DNA of 64,000 nucleotides from a candidate division Zixibacteria bacterium HGW-Zixibacteria-1 (lineage in GTDB: Bacteria; Zixibacteria; MSB-5A5; GN15; PGXB01): contig PGXB01000001.1 of NCBI GenBank assembly GCA_002838945.1, forward strand, positions 1-64,000, in the 5' to 3' direction. Every line of letters starts with the position of its first letter. The first letter of the stretch is position 1. Under the pieces are notes generated by a model. That model did no database searches and was not told the origin of the DNA. It saw only the letters and a program-made list of their open reading frames with translations. This document shows, piece after piece, positions 33,346 through 43,348 of the stretch. The translations under genes and the position numbers were made by a program.

Positions 33346-35556
33346 CTACTCAAGCTTCGGGAGCTGATCCTTCAGGCTCGGAGTGAAGCTTATAATAATT
33401 GTCTTACCTATATTATTAAATAAAATTGAACCGTCCATGTCAAATAAAGAATATTTTCCTTTCAGGACCGTTTTGTCGCTGGGGATTTTGCCCCACTGGC
33501 AATTATGTTTGAGTTCATCGAATGCGATATGAATATCGTCGTCGATTTTCCACTCCAGCGCAAATTCCTCGCCTTCAAGAAACTGCGTTTCCAATGACCA
33601 GGTCGGATTATCGCCTTTGGGGGTCACTTCCACATGAACATGGCCCATCTCAGGAATGGATGAAATTTTATAGACATAGCGGCGCTTTTTCGACCATTTG
33701 TCGACCTCTTTCATAAATGAATCGATGGCCGAAATCTGGGCCTGATCGGAGGCCGGATCGAGTTTTCCGCGAATTTTTTTGAGGTCATTGACCGCCTTCC
33801 CGAGCACAAAAGCGGCTTCGGTGGAATTATTGATTCGGTCTTTGATGTCCTCGAATTCTTCGAGGGCAATTTTGGAATCAACCTTCTGCGCCACCACCTG
33901 CTTTTTGAATTTGGCAATTCCGTTAAGAGCATCGCCGAGTTGATTTTCGGCGCCGCTCATATCGCGGCTGTTGGCGCGATCGAATTTGATTTGATCCTGG
34001 ATGGCGACCGCGGCGGTGGTATCGTTGCGGAGAGCAATATATTGCGTGAATAAATTCCAGTAGGTAAGGGTTCGGTCGCTGCGAACATACAGGGTGGAGC
34101 TTTCATCGCCGGCATGAAGTTCATTGAGCCCGGCCAGCAATTTTTCATGATCGGGTTGAAGAATAAGACTGTCATTGCTCGGATTGATACGCGGCCAGCG
34201 AGTCGAGTCCTTAACAATCATCGAGAAATCAAGGATCAGGTTATCCAGGCGGGTAATGGCTTTGCCGACATTGAAGTCGGAATAAATCTCGCGAATCTTT
34301 TTGGCCGGAAGCTGGTAATCGGGGAAAATCTGTCTGACCAGCCAGCGGCTTTCATAATTGCGATATTCGCGAATGATGGATTGGCGTTCCGATTCGGTGG
34401 TATTGAAGTAATTACCATCATAGGCTTTGAGAATATTTTGTTCCACCCGCTGCGGTTTCGGATAAAGAATTTTAAAATGATACAGGAAAGGCAGCGAATA
34501 GAAAAGCATCCAGATAACGCTGATCAAGGCGACAAATTTAGCCGCTTTGTGGAAAAAAGCAATCTTTTTGCCCCTGTCAATAGCTGACAGCAGCCAGTAG
34601 AACGGCTCACGGACGCCGATCGGACGAATTTTTGGCGGCGGGACATAGATGGAATGGCCGACATCAGTACCAATTTTTTCAGGATTTGAACCGGTGTTGG
34701 AGACAAAGAAAATCTGGAAATCGAGCGTGCGTCCGACAACTATTCGGAGGAACTCCCGCAGTTTTACCAGAACGTTTCTGACCGAACCGGCCCACTCGGA
34801 GCTGGAAGCGATGCGGTTGCTGGTAAGAACTTTTTCCACGAATAATTCAAAATCTTCGGCGATAAAATGCTCTTCTTCACCGCTGACCAATATGGTTTGA
34901 TTCTCGGAAAAGCCGGGGAGAACATCAGATTTATTTACCACCAGAGCGACCGGAATGGGCAGCCGCTTGTTAAGAGGCGCCAGCCGTTCAAGCATATTGA
35001 CGAAAGAAGCAACATGGGCCTGCGTCTGCAATTCGGCTCCAAGAATCTTGGGATCGAAAAAGAACAAAATTCCATCGCAGCCATCCATAAAATCGAAAAT
35101 TTTATCGGAAATTTCGCCGCGGTCGGTAATTGAGACACCCTTGCCGTTGTAGTCATAAGCGACGACCGGAAGTTTCTTGCGGCGGTTAAGAACAGCCGTG
35201 AATTGAAGCACCTTGTCGGACTTGGTGGAATCGGGGAACTTCTGTTCGCCCTTGAAATCAACCACGGTGCCGGCCTCGCCGGTGCTTCCCAATCCCCAGA
35301 TGGAGCGGTAGTTGGAAAGAAACTCACCGGCGGTGGAATTATCGGTCACCGAAATCTGCAGATCCTTGGAAATTTTACATTCCTCGTTGAGAACGGTATA
35401 ATAAACCGTCTTTCCCGAATTGTCATGGCCGAAAATACCGATACGTGTTCCGGCCGGCCAGGTCAGGCCGCCGCCGCCTTCGCCCTTTTTCCCTTTTTGT
35501 TTGGACGCCATCTTGGCGCCCTTTTTTCCGAATTTAAATATTTTTGCAAATCCCAT
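33346..35556 (-). CDS. TssM-like transmembrane GTPase of the type VI membrane complex
   Basis: The 736-residue protein has a GTPase-type domain at about 35-300, with Walker A Gly-His-Asp-Asn-Ser-Gly-Lys-Thr (43-50) and an Asn-Lys-Ser-Asp specificity motif near 208-211. One membrane segment follows near 338-358, then about 375 residues that should be periplasmic, ending in a beta-rich domain. Standard TssM (IcmF) has about 1100-1200 residues with N-terminal membrane segments before its NTPase region. This protein keeps the NTPase/membrane/periplasm order in a much shorter form. Its place next to tssK and a C-terminally anchored protein supports a TssM role, but I could not match it by sequence. 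Confidence 0.62.
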   Translation of the reverse strand: MGFAKIFKFGKKGAKMASKQKGKKGEGGGGLTWPAGTRIGIFGHDNSGKTVYYTVLNEECKISKDLQISVTDNSTAGEFLSNYRSIWGLGSTGEAGTVVDFKGEQKFPDSTKSDKVLQFTAVLNRRKKLPVVAYDYNGKGVSITDRGEISDKIFDFMDGCDGILFFFDPKILGAELQTQAHVASFVNMLERLAPLNKRLPIPVALVVNKSDVLPGFSENQTILVSGEEEHFIAEDFELFVEKVLTSNRIASSSEWAGSVRNVLVKLREFLRIVVGRTLDFQIFFVSNTGSNPEKIGTDVGHSIYVPPPKIRPIGVREPFYWLLSAIDRGKKIAFFHKAAKFVALISVIWMLFYSLPFLYHFKILYPKPQRVEQNILKAYDGNYFNTTESERQSIIREYRNYESRWLVRQIFPDYQLPAKKIREIYSDFNVGKAITRLDNLILDFSMIVKDSTRWPRINPSNDSLILQPDHEKLLAGLNELHAGDESSTLYVRSDRTLTYWNLFTQYIALRNDTTAAVAIQDQIKFDRANSRDMSGAENQLGDALNGIAKFKKQVVAQKVDSKIALEEFEDIKDRINNSTEAAFVLGKAVNDLKKIRGKLDPASDQAQISAIDSFMKEVDKWSKKRRYVYKISSIPEMGHVHVEVTPKGDNPTWSLETQFLEGEEFALEWKIDDDIHIAFDELKHNCQWGKIPSDKTVLKGKYSLFDMDGSILFNNIGKTIIISFTPSLKDQLPKLE

Positions 35557-35577
35557 ATCTTATTCTATACCTGTTGC

Positions 35578-36507
35578 TTACTTGCTGATAGCCTGCTGTG
35601 TTTCTGCCGCCTGTTTTTCGAAGTGCTGATATTTCTCCAATGAGTAGCTGTTCCATTTCATGGGCACATAAATGGCCAGCAGGATGAAGATGATAATTAT
35701 CAGCCCATAAAACAGGTAGGCCGGTTTGCGCTGCACGAGAGACAGACGAAAATAATTAAAGCTTTTGAACAATCCCTTGAATTTGCCCCACAACTCGGAC
35801 AGGCTGGATTTTAGCCTGGCCCAGAAGCTGGTCGTGATTAAATAGTGCCATTCACGCAGATAATGATCGAAGGTCTTGTTTTTTTCGCTGAGTTTATTAA
35901 AGACGCCGATGCGCTGCAGCTGAAATTCGAGAGAATTGCGGTCCTTGACAAGTTGATCGCCCAGATCGAGCCGTCTCCGGCTCAATTCCAGAAGCTTATG
36001 ATGCCCGGGAAGGGCGTCGAACTGCTCCGGGCTGATATCGGCCTTGGTGGCGCGGGCAAATTTGTTGATATAGCGCGAAATCTCTTTAAGGAAAAAGTCA
36101 TTCAATTTCAGGTTATTATTCAGGCTGCCCTCGCGAAGGAGGATCGGCACCAGATGCTCCTCGAAAAAGGCGGCATCACGCTTGACGGGACGCAGGTCGC
36201 GGCAATAGAGATATGCCTGATTCGACGTACCATCGGTATCGGCCTCCGATTCGAAGAAAGTGATCATGACCTGGATGGTAAACTGCCTCAGGTCGGAGGA
36301 GCTGAGCGGCGACTGCTTAATCTTCTCGAGAAAAACGCGGTCAACATCGACCGCCTTGTCGCGCTGCTGGCGAAGCGCCTGAAAAACGGCAAAGATGCCG
36401 TTGTAAGTCTGGAAAAAAGCCTCGGTCTCGAACGCGGCGTAATTGGTTTCATAGATTTCGAGATACCTGAAGAGGTCCTGAATATATATTTTTATACTTT
36501 CCGACAT
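35578..36507 (-). CDS. TssL-like C-terminally anchored cytoplasmic protein
   Basis: The 309-residue protein is almost entirely helical and cytoplasmic, with one membrane segment near 262-283 and a short external tail. That topology and size match TssL (DotU/IcmH), which links the baseplate to the membrane complex. I do not see a clear TssL sequence motif. It lies between tssK and the TssM-like gene, the usual neighbourhood of TssL. The ribosome site is weak. Confidence 0.55.
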   Translation of the reverse strand: MSESIKIYIQDLFRYLEIYETNYAAFETEAFFQTYNGIFAVFQALRQQRDKAVDVDRVFLEKIKQSPLSSSDLRQFTIQVMITFFESEADTDGTSNQAYLYCRDLRPVKRDAAFFEEHLVPILLREGSLNNNLKLNDFFLKEISRYINKFARATKADISPEQFDALPGHHKLLELSRRRLDLGDQLVKDRNSLEFQLQRIGVFNKLSEKNKTFDHYLREWHYLITTSFWARLKSSLSELWGKFKGLFKSFNYFRLSLVQRKPAYLFYGLIIIIFILLAIYVPMKWNSYSLEKYQHFEKQAAETQQAISK

Positions 36508-36523
36508 AATTTATTTTCCAAAA

Positions 36524-37972
36524 CTAAATCTTGTACACAATCAAATCCATTTTTCCCAATCCGGCAAGTTTTTTCGGGTTGCCGGTTCCACGAAATATGA
36601 GAGTACATTTCCGAACCGACGATGATTTAAGCATATCACGCGGGTGCAGCGCCACCTTGTTTCCAAAGGTGACAATATCGATATCGATCGGGTCGGTTTC
36701 GCCCAGACCGCGGGCCTCATTCATGCCCAGCCTGACCTGCATCGAGCGCCACTCAGCATCGGAATAAAGGTCCTTGTTGATCAGTATTACGGAATCATTG
36801 ACAGGGCATGGTTCGGCAATCTGAATCTGGAGATAACTCAATTCGCCGACCTGTTCCATGCGACAGGCGGTATAGGCGAGATTGCGATAGGTTTTGCCGG
36901 CATAGGTCAATGTTTCGGTGGCAACGGCCTGCTCGCCAAGCTGCTCCGGTTTGGTCTGGGCCAGGAAGGCCATCATGCCGCGCAGGACGTTGAGAATGTT
37001 CTCGATCATACTAATCTGAGAACCGAGATCGCGATGATTATATTCCATCAGCAGGAAAGCATCGACCGAGGACATGAAGCGCCCCACTTCGGAATTAAGT
37101 TCCCTGGTGAAGAAACGCTCATTCAAGTAATCCTTGAGGCCGGGTCTAAGATTAAGAAGACTGGAAACGACCCGGAAAAGCCGTTTGAAATATATAACCA
37201 TCATAATCGGATGCATGGCGTTGCGACCGACCATAAAATTATCGAGATTCGAGGCGAGATAGCTGACCATGTGATAGACGGTTTCCTTGAAGGCCTTCTG
37301 CAGAGTAGTCGAGGCGCCTTCAAGAGCCCCGGCGGCGGCCACCGCCATATAGGCGCGGGTGGAAAGCTTGAGAAGATTTTCCAGCCGGTTGCGGAAATCG
37401 ACCGTCTTTTGAGCCAGCCGGTCATCGGCATTGATGGTAATGCAGGGCGGGAAATAATCGGGCGACGGCATAACCTCGCTGCCATTAATTGTCAATTCGG
37501 CCACCTGAATATACTGAATTTCGGGAAAAGGCGGATTTTTCCCAAGATGAACCGAATAATTTTGCATCTGGAACGGGACTCGCGGGATATCTTCGGACGA
37601 ATCCGGGTCACCGGTCAGTTTCCTGGAGTCGGCATCGGCAGCAACAAAAACCGGGACCTGAGTTTCGGTAATATCGGTTTCGCCGGTGATTATCTCGGCG
37701 AGATTATCATTGACTTCAATAAAGTATCCGCCCGGCGTCAGCGCCTGGCAGCGTTTTATTTCGACACGCAGCCGGCTGCCGCTGACCGTTGCGATCAATG
37801 ACAGAGCGGCTTCACCCGAAGGGGACTTTCTGACCAGCCCGTAATTATCCCCGGCATGCAGCGCATGCCAGCGGGCCAAAGATTCAAAATAGCTTTCCTG
37901 GTCCTTAAGATGCTGCTGCGTAATGAGCATCCCATCCTGCCAGTTAACCGAATATAAGTTCAATTTACCCAT
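36524..37972 (-). CDS. tssK: Type VI baseplate protein TssK
   Basis: The 482-residue product opens with Asn-Trp-Gln-Asp-Gly-Met-Leu-Ile-Thr-Gln-Gln-His-Leu, the TssK signature (Trp...Gly-Met...Gln-His-Phe/Leu). I used the ATG at 37972, which has a GAGG ribosome site seven bases upstream, instead of the TTG nine codons earlier. TssK joins the baseplate wedge to the membrane complex. The length is slightly above the usual 440-450 residues. It sits between tssG and the TssL-like gene. Confidence 0.88.
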   Translation of the reverse strand: MGKLNLYSVNWQDGMLITQQHLKDQESYFESLARWHALHAGDNYGLVRKSPSGEAALSLIATVSGSRLRVEIKRCQALTPGGYFIEVNDNLAEIITGETDITETQVPVFVAADADSRKLTGDPDSSEDIPRVPFQMQNYSVHLGKNPPFPEIQYIQVAELTINGSEVMPSPDYFPPCITINADDRLAQKTVDFRNRLENLLKLSTRAYMAVAAAGALEGASTTLQKAFKETVYHMVSYLASNLDNFMVGRNAMHPIMMVIYFKRLFRVVSSLLNLRPGLKDYLNERFFTRELNSEVGRFMSSVDAFLLMEYNHRDLGSQISMIENILNVLRGMMAFLAQTKPEQLGEQAVATETLTYAGKTYRNLAYTACRMEQVGELSYLQIQIAEPCPVNDSVILINKDLYSDAEWRSMQVRLGMNEARGLGETDPIDIDIVTFGNKVALHPRDMLKSSSVRKCTLIFRGTGNPKKLAGLGKMDLIVYKI

Positions 37973-38060
37973 TGTCTTGCCTCGGATATAATAGGCCAAT
38001 TATATATTTTACAATTTTCAAAGTCAAGGTTAATGGAATATATCTTTTCTCTCCAATCAA

Positions 38061-38987
38061 TTATCTCTTGCCCGAAACAAAGGATGAATAGCCGAGATAG
38101 CAGTTTTTAGACTCTTTTCCGACATTTACTTTGCTTCGAAGGACATGGACTTTTATATGACTTTCCAGGTTCCCCGGCATACAGAAACCAAGAATCCATT
38201 CTATTTTTTTGCGCAAGGGCTTGCCCGGCAATAAATCGACGGCCTTCTCAGAAGGAACATCGCTGATTTCCAGTCGATACCCGGAATCCTGCTCCGAAAA
38301 TCTTCGCCCGAGAATGGTTTCATGCGCCAGCCGGCCCGCTTTGGTGCCAAGGCGGTATCGAATGGTCTCGGGGATGTCAAATTCGGAAGTCACATTTTCA
38401 ATTATTTTAAATTTATATCCAATTAGATAGGTCAATATTTTTTCGACAAAAACGGGATTTCCGGCCCAGAAATTAAACGGTGGAAGGGCGGAGAGCCAGA
38501 ACAGCATTTCATTGATATCGGCCACATAATCGCCGGCCTCGAAACCAAACAGCAACAGCACTCTTTTAATATATTCGGGATCGACAATGCCGAAATCATA
38601 TTTCAACTGATGCATGACGGCATTGGCCTTGCTCTTGACATAGGCCGATTCGAACGGGGCCATGAACCGGCGGGCGTTGTCATCCCAGCTTTGATCGGAG
38701 GCCCTGATTCCCTCGAGCCCGTAGAAGAACTGGTAGGGCATGTAATCCACGGCGCTGGACATCCCGATATGCAGGGCGACGCGGGTGTCTTTTTTGAGGG
38801 GGCTTCCGGATGCCGGTTCCTGGGAGAGGACTTCACCCTTATAATTTTCGTACTCGCCTTCGGCCAGCAGTTCGATATTGCCCAACTGGACGCCGAGCCT
38901 CATTAGCAGGACGATCGCCGTGACGTAATGGTACGGTGTGCGCCGGCTGCAAAATTCCGGCATTTTATTTATTCCGGATACTATCAT
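38061..38987 (-). CDS. tssG: Type VI baseplate protein TssG
   Basis: The 308-residue protein fits TssG in length and position directly after tssF, with an ATGA overlap. The C-terminal part contains Leu-Gly-Phe-Cys-Met-Pro-Gly-Asn-Leu-Glu, and a region near 190-220 has the Leu-Gly-Thr-Lys-Ala-Gly style found in divergent TssG. The overall similarity is low, so the assignment rests largely on gene order. TssG and TssF form the baseplate wedge. Confidence 0.7.
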   Translation of the reverse strand: MIVSGINKMPEFCSRRTPYHYVTAIVLLMRLGVQLGNIELLAEGEYENYKGEVLSQEPASGSPLKKDTRVALHIGMSSAVDYMPYQFFYGLEGIRASDQSWDDNARRFMAPFESAYVKSKANAVMHQLKYDFGIVDPEYIKRVLLLFGFEAGDYVADINEMLFWLSALPPFNFWAGNPVFVEKILTYLIGYKFKIIENVTSEFDIPETIRYRLGTKAGRLAHETILGRRFSEQDSGYRLEISDVPSEKAVDLLPGKPLRKKIEWILGFCMPGNLESHIKVHVLRSKVNVGKESKNCYLGYSSFVSGKR

Positions 38988-40654
38988 TTCTTTTCAATCT
39001 TAATGGCAAACTGGGTATTGACCGGCGAACGTGATTTAAGGAAATTATTCAGCCTGATGCGAAGCAATTCGACCTCGTCATTCGAATAGAAATCATCGGC
39101 CTTAATTCCGATGGTAACGACGATACATCGCCTGACACCGTGATCGGTGCGCTCGACGCCGTTTTGGCACTCGGCCCTGAGAATGCGGGGATCAAAGGTC
39201 ATGGCCCATCGGGAAATTTCCTGAAAGCTCAGGGCGCGGTCGCGGCTGCGCAGCCGGGCCGACACCTCGGTTAAAATCTGCTTGTCGGTCTTGGCCGGAA
39301 TGGCCCCTTTGACCGGAAGAATGCTGGCCACCGAAACGATCCCGGGGTGGTTTTCATACAGCTCGGCTATTTTCCCGGCTTCAATACCATTGGCCTCGGT
39401 TCCGGCCGTCACCGAATAATTGATGGTGATGGAATCGGGCGGGAGGTCGATGCTGCCGGTAAAATCGAACCATAGAACCAAATGGTTGTTTTTCTCTTCC
39501 AGAGAATAAAATTTCTGCGACTGATCGGTGCTGATCCGGTGGCTGGGAATATATTCCCGGCCGTTGGAATCCACGACTTTCAGGATATCGAGAATGTTCG
39601 AGATATCTTCGGGCAGTTCGATTTCGACCAGTCGATTACCGCCGGTATGTTTAAAAAGAGTCAGTTCATTTTTGTTAATCGCCACCAGGCAATTGAAATA
39701 TATTTCAAACGGCGACTGCATGGAATGTTTGTTGCCGCCTTCGGGAAGATCGATCCGTATCCAGTAAAAGCGGTCATCACCCTCTTCAATGGTGATACCG
39801 TAGTCCAGCATTCTGTCGTAAAGTTCTTTCTGAGGCGGGCCGACTTCCCAGGTCGAGACAAAAATTTCGGGCAGAAAAATAAAATGATTCTCGAGCGGTT
39901 TGAAAAGGTCGGCGCTGCTGCGCAGACCGCCCCAGTTGACCGGCCCGTTTTCGCGGTTGAAGAGCATCTCGATGCTGGTTGTCAGACCGGGGCAGAAGCC
40001 GGAGTCCTCATGGAAACGGCCCTCTTTACTTCCCGGATACCACTGTCCCCAGCGAAGCTGTTTGAGGGCGTCGGGAATGCCATTTATAAAAATATTTGCA
40101 TTTTCGAAATTTTTCGCCGATCCGGCGTGATCGACGGCAAGATAAATTTGAGCCGTTTTCCCCCGGGGCAGCGAAACCTGCATGGTCGTATGGGTCGAGG
40201 TGCTTTCGACCGATGAGGGGGAGAGATCGACAATGGCGCCGTCTATTTTGAGATAAATATGTTTGACCTCAGCCGCGACCAGTTTTTCCTTGCGGTGCGG
40301 AGAGAAGAAAAATGTCTGTCCGCCATCGCGTTCCTCTTTATAGAAAAATCTGGTGTGCTGGTCGACATCGACCACCGGGTCGGTGGGGACACAGCGGACA
40401 ACGGTGAAGGCGGGCACCGGCCATCGTTTGCTTTCCGGGCAGAGCGACCTGATGAGTGAGGTCGAGGCCTTCTCGTAAACCATATCGATTTTTTTATCGA
40501 CGCGTGAAATCTGGGTTGAGTAGAGTTGCAGCAGAATCTTCAGGATGGGGTCCAGGCGCTCGGGTGATTCCGGGACCTCGGGATTCCACCGGCGTAATTC
40601 TCGATGCATTTCATTGAAGACCTGCTCCTGGGTACGAAATTTATTGTCTGCCAT
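38984..40654 (-). CDS. tssF: Type VI baseplate protein TssF
   Basis: The 556-residue protein has the TssF layout: an N-terminal region with Pro-Glu-Ser-Pro-Glu-Arg-Leu and Leu-Leu-Gln-Leu-Tyr-Ser-Thr-Gln-Ile, and a C-terminal domain (from about 430) with Val-Glu-Arg-Thr-Asp-His-Gly-Val-Arg-Arg-Cys. The length is slightly below the usual 580-620. It overlaps tssG and follows tssE by about 20 bases. Confidence 0.82.
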   Translation of the reverse strand: MADNKFRTQEQVFNEMHRELRRWNPEVPESPERLDPILKILLQLYSTQISRVDKKIDMVYEKASTSLIRSLCPESKRWPVPAFTVVRCVPTDPVVDVDQHTRFFYKEERDGGQTFFFSPHRKEKLVAAEVKHIYLKIDGAIVDLSPSSVESTSTHTTMQVSLPRGKTAQIYLAVDHAGSAKNFENANIFINGIPDALKQLRWGQWYPGSKEGRFHEDSGFCPGLTTSIEMLFNRENGPVNWGGLRSSADLFKPLENHFIFLPEIFVSTWEVGPPQKELYDRMLDYGITIEEGDDRFYWIRIDLPEGGNKHSMQSPFEIYFNCLVAINKNELTLFKHTGGNRLVEIELPEDISNILDILKVVDSNGREYIPSHRISTDQSQKFYSLEEKNNHLVLWFDFTGSIDLPPDSITINYSVTAGTEANGIEAGKIAELYENHPGIVSVASILPVKGAIPAKTDKQILTEVSARLRSRDRALSFQEISRWAMTFDPRILRAECQNGVERTDHGVRRCIVVTIGIKADDFYSNDEVELLRIRLNNFLKSRSPVNTQFAIKIEKK

Positions 40655-40675
40655 TGTACTCTTTCGCTGGGGCGG

Positions 40676-41050
40676 TTAGCCGATCGTAAAGGTTTCCTCA
40701 AATTTTTTCTCTTCACCGTCTTCCTGGAAAAGTCCGATCACCTTAACCGCTATGCCAAGGGCATGCAAATGGCTGGTATCGACGTTGACCAGCGTCACCG
40801 ACACATTATACAGCCGTTTCTCGAACTTATCGATGGCATTGCGGATGCTGGCTCTGATATCGGCCTTGTTGGCGGTATATAGATCGGAGAATTCTTTTTC
40901 CCAGATATCACATCCATAGGAAGCATTGAACGGAAGGGTTCCCAGGCGGCTGCTCAATAACAGGCCGATTGACACGGAAATCGATTCATACAGGCCGGCT
41001 TTGTTCAGGTAGCCCTTTTTTAGCTGCAGCGGTAGTGCAAGATAATCCAT
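40676..41050 (-). CDS. tssE: Type VI baseplate gp25-like protein TssE
   Basis: The 124-residue protein is the gp25/TssE lysozyme-like fold without lysozyme activity. It has Ser-Ile-Gly-Leu-Leu-Leu-Ser-Ser-Arg-Leu-Gly-Thr-Leu-Pro-Phe, typical of the conserved Arg-Gly-Glu...Gly region, and Tyr-Gly-Cys-Asp-Ile-Trp. It lies between vgrG and tssF. Confidence 0.85.
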   Translation of the reverse strand: MDYLALPLQLKKGYLNKAGLYESISVSIGLLLSSRLGTLPFNASYGCDIWEKEFSDLYTANKADIRASIRNAIDKFEKRLYNVSVTLVNVDTSHLHALGIAVKVIGLFQEDGEEKKFEETFTIG

Positions 41051-41058
41051 TTATATCA

Positions 41059-42837
41059 CTAATTAAGCTGAATCGGGTTACCCTTGACGGCAACCGTCGT
41101 TCCTTCAACATTAAGCATGGCACCGGCTTTAAGTTTCAAATTAGCGCTTCCTTCCACTTCGGCATTGGCGCCGGCTTTTGCTTTCAAATCCGACCCCGCT
41201 TTAAGGTTGAGCGCCTCCTGGCTCTCCAGGGTAAGATTTTTTCCTTTAATATTAATATCGCCCTTACTCTCGATAGTTATACTCGGCCCCGACATATCCA
41301 TGACGATGGTATTGGAGCCGTCCTTGTTGACGATACTTATTTGCTCCTTGCCGTCTTCATCGTTAAAAACGATCTGGTTGCCGCTGCGGGTCATAAACAT
41401 TTTGACATTATTCTTGTCGCCGCCGATATTCTTGGGCGGCATCGCCTGTCCATTATAGAGCGAACCGATGGCCACCGGGAAATCGGTGTCGCCATACTCA
41501 TAGCCTATTAAAACCTCATCATCTATTTCCGGCAGACTTACCCATCCCCGTTTATCGCCGGCGTGGGGCACGGCCAGACGAACCCAGCGGACGATCGCAT
41601 CATCGGTCCAGGGGAACTTGACTTTGATACGGCCCATTGCTTCGGGGTCGTTGTTGTCAACGACGACGGCGGTATGCAGGCCGGTAAAGAGCGGCTGTTT
41701 GAATGTTTTTCTTTCGGAAACTTCGACCGCTCCGGTATCGACGCCATCGCCGATTCTCATCATCGGCTGCTGTTCCGGATAGGCGGCGTCAATAGGAGAG
41801 CAGATAAAAGTATTATGATATTTGCCGCTCTCATCGAAGATATGATTGACGGCCTTGACCCAGTACATGCCGTCGAGCTTATCCATGCCCTTGATTTTGA
41901 CACATTTCCCGACCATGACGCGGGGGACATTGGACTGACCGTGACACTTAACGATGCCGCCGAGGGCCCGGGATTTTTCGGTCTTCAGATAATTTTCGAG
42001 GGTTTGCCGATCGGCCACTCCCCTGGGGGAATCGGAATACCCGGCCTTCTTATAAATTTTCAGCGATGAATCAAATGATTTTTTCACCAGATCCGACGGG
42101 GCGACTTCGGGTTTCAAGCTGGTGGTATCCTGAGAATAAGATTTGGCATCTTCATAATTATAAACTTTGGACTCAAAGTCATAATGACCGGTACCGAGCC
42201 CCAGTCTGAAAACTCCCAGTGTCTCGCGCCAGATAAGCTCCTCGGCGTCGCCGCTTCCGGCCTTGGTCACTTTGAATTCCTTGCCGTTGTAATATGCGAA
42301 CAAACCGTTCGTGACGGCCAGGCGGCAAATATATTCATAATCGGTTTCCATATACTGGGAATCGAATTTAAAGACGCCTTTGGTGGAGGCGACTTCTCCC
42401 TTGGTGATGGGGTAATTTTGAAGGATGGCCCCGATAATATCGGAAGCGCTTTGCTCGCTGAAGTACATATTGTGGCGCGCACCATCCATAGCAATGGTGG
42501 GGCTCTCGGCCCTGATAAGGACGGTATTGATACCGTCGATACTGTGATCGAGGCTGACCTCGGTCACCACACCGATAAATTCAAGCTGGCGACCCTTATC
42601 GACCAGTTCTCCGGTGGGAGTAATAACCACCGAGATCGATTTACCGAGAAAGGATGTGAAGGTCGAGGGATCATCGAATTCCTTGCCGCCCTCGCCCTTG
42701 CTCACCTGCTTGACCCGGACGGCCAGCCCGTGGTGGTTGTCGATGTACTGTTCCAGTCGGACGCTGGAGACATTGTGTTTAATCTCCTCGTTCTCGACCT
42801 TGACGGAACAATTTGCGGATGTCTGTAAAACTGTCAT
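41059..42837 (-). CDS. vgrG: Type VI spike protein VgrG (TssI)
   Basis: The 592-residue protein has a gp27-like part (1-370), a gp5-like OB-fold with Met-Gly-Arg-Ile-Lys-Val-Lys-Phe-Pro-Trp (about 395-460), and a C-terminal beta-helical needle with Ile-Thr-Ile-Glu-Ser-Lys-Gly-Asp-Ile-Asn-Ile repeats. It ends without any extra domain, so it is a structural VgrG and not an evolved effector. The PAAR tip is encoded separately at 56853-57920. It lies between hcp and tssE. Confidence 0.94.
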   Translation of the reverse strand: MTVLQTSANCSVKVENEEIKHNVSSVRLEQYIDNHHGLAVRVKQVSKGEGGKEFDDPSTFTSFLGKSISVVITPTGELVDKGRQLEFIGVVTEVSLDHSIDGINTVLIRAESPTIAMDGARHNMYFSEQSASDIIGAILQNYPITKGEVASTKGVFKFDSQYMETDYEYICRLAVTNGLFAYYNGKEFKVTKAGSGDAEELIWRETLGVFRLGLGTGHYDFESKVYNYEDAKSYSQDTTSLKPEVAPSDLVKKSFDSSLKIYKKAGYSDSPRGVADRQTLENYLKTEKSRALGGIVKCHGQSNVPRVMVGKCVKIKGMDKLDGMYWVKAVNHIFDESGKYHNTFICSPIDAAYPEQQPMMRIGDGVDTGAVEVSERKTFKQPLFTGLHTAVVVDNNDPEAMGRIKVKFPWTDDAIVRWVRLAVPHAGDKRGWVSLPEIDDEVLIGYEYGDTDFPVAIGSLYNGQAMPPKNIGGDKNNVKMFMTRSGNQIVFNDEDGKEQISIVNKDGSNTIVMDMSGPSITIESKGDINIKGKNLTLESQEALNLKAGSDLKAKAGANAEVEGSANLKLKAGAMLNVEGTTVAVKGNPIQLN

Positions 42838-42913
42838 ACTTATCCAATCCGCCGGTTAGTTATGAACATTTTCAGACCGGGCGGATTGCTCCGCCCGGCA
42901 TTCGGTTTATATT

Positions 42914-43318
42914 CTATTCCTGCCAGCGGTTGTCGATATTGGCATCGCTTATTTTCACAACCTGGCATGAAATTTCGAAGCACTCCCAGATCTGCTCATC
43001 CGGTTTGTCCTTGATATGAGGACAATGCTCTTCATAAGCAGTGATAAAGCCGTCTTCCCAGGTCAGCTCTTTCATAGCAGCATCATCCGGGTTCTTGAAA
43101 GTCACCTTGCCGGCTTTCCAGTTGGGTTTGCTGGAGTCCATCGCCCAGCGGGCAATGTCGACGGTTTCGTCGGATTCTCTGACGATTCTTATGACACCGG
43201 CATGCGCGCGGTCGGAAGGACGACCGGTTTCGTCCTTGGCCGTATAGAGCGCATACGATACTTCATACACATTCCTGTAAACAACGCCGTCAATCTCAAG
43301 AGTTGGTCTTCTCGCCAT
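42914..43318 (-). CDS. hcp: Type VI tube protein Hcp (TssD), Bacteroidota-like
   Basis: The 134-residue protein has the small beta-barrel pattern of the TssD family of Bacteroidota-type systems, with Tyr-Glu-Val-Ser-Tyr-Ala-Leu-Tyr near residue 20, Thr-Gly-Arg-Pro-Ser and Cys-Phe-Glu-Ile-Ser-Cys-Gln near 120. It is shorter than the proteobacterial Hcp of about 160-170 residues. It has a strong AAGGAGA ribosome site, as expected for an abundant tube subunit, and sits between tssC and vgrG. Confidence 0.75.
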   Translation of the reverse strand: MARRPTLEIDGVVYRNVYEVSYALYTAKDETGRPSDRAHAGVIRIVRESDETVDIARWAMDSSKPNWKAGKVTFKNPDDAAMKELTWEDGFITAYEEHCPHIKDKPDEQIWECFEISCQVVKISDANIDNRWQE

Positions 43319-43348
43319 GACTAATCTCCTTCCTATAGTTTATAGTGG

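Noticed and set aside
36644-37801. 385-codon plus-strand ORF inside the TssK gene
   Set aside because: It is the antisense shadow of tssK, a common result of biased codon use; its sequence has no family features.
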